A stretch of 8,047 nt of DNA from Anaerolineae bacterium (GTDB lineage: Bacteria > Chloroflexota > Anaerolineae > DRVO01): NCBI GenBank assembly GCA_012719195.1, contig JAAYAV010000181.1, positions 1 through 8,047 on the forward strand, read 5' to 3'. Below are positions 7,991 to 8,047 of the stretch, in pieces. The notes under the pieces were generated by a model that made no database searches, was not told the origin of the DNA, and saw only the letters and a program-made list of their open reading frames with translations. The translations under genes were made by a program, and so were the position numbers. Each line of letters opens with the position of its first letter. The stretch's first letter is position 1.

Positions 7991-8047
7991 CTACACCATG
8001 AAGGCGCCGCCGTTGACGTTGAGCGTCTCGCCGGTGATGTAGGAGGC
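7991..8047 (-). CDS. C-terminal end of an SDR-family reductase, FabG-like (partial)
   Basis: Only 18 residues and a TAG stop (7991-7993) are inside the window: ASYITGETLNVNGGAFMV. The YITGETL-x-VNGG pattern is the classical ending of short-chain dehydrogenases/reductases and closely resembles the C-terminus of 3-oxoacyl-ACP reductase FabG, which reduces 3-oxoacyl-ACP with NADPH in fatty acid elongation. Many other SDRs, such as acetoacetyl-CoA reductases and sugar or alcohol dehydrogenases, share this ending. The family is therefore secure but the substrate is not. The Rossmann motif and catalytic Ser-Tyr-Lys residues lie beyond the right edge. Confidence 0.85.
   Translation of the reverse strand, partial: ASYITGETLNVNGGAFMV

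Noticed and set aside
7738..8001. An 87-codon plus-strand open frame in the intergenic region
   Set aside because: It runs antisense into the SDR stop region, lacks a Shine-Dalgarno and has a composition typical of non-coding GC-rich DNA.

Overview
This GC-rich bacterial window reads entirely on the minus strand. From right to left it carries the last codons of a short-chain dehydrogenase/reductase (SDR), a 342-base leader region, a tandem universal stress protein gene, and one very large gene that runs off the left edge. The large gene has strong GC bias at third codon positions and leaves long spurious open frames on other frames. GC content, GTG start use and the style of the glucan synthase suggest a high-GC lineage such as Chloroflexota or a similar environmental group. 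Taxonomy is a guess and cannot be fixed from these genes.

Positions 1-6689 hold one uninterrupted frame of 2229 complete codons encoding most of a cyclic beta-1,2-glucan synthase (NdvB/ChvB/Cgs family). A cytosolic N-terminal helical region is followed by two membrane segments and a GT84 glycosyltransferase domain with DxD, HD and RxxRW motifs. After four or more further membrane segments comes a GH189-type cyclization domain (the older 'glycoamylase-like' region), and then the start of the GH94 phosphorylase-type module. The last roughly 600 residues, which should hold the GH94 catalytic barrel, lie beyond the left edge.

Positions 6686-7648 encode a 320-residue protein with two UspA domains. 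Its stop codon overlaps the synthase start by four bases (GTGA), so the two genes are almost certainly co-transcribed and probably translationally coupled. A stress-related nucleotide-binding protein is thus tied to an envelope glucan synthase, which is the most interesting arrangement here.

Positions 7649-7990 are non-coding and hold the stress protein's ribosome binding site and a plausible promoter. Positions 7991-8047 are the C-terminal tail of a FabG-like reductase on the same strand. No RNA genes, mobile elements, CRISPR arrays or large repeats were seen, and I find no convincing evidence for a wholly new system.
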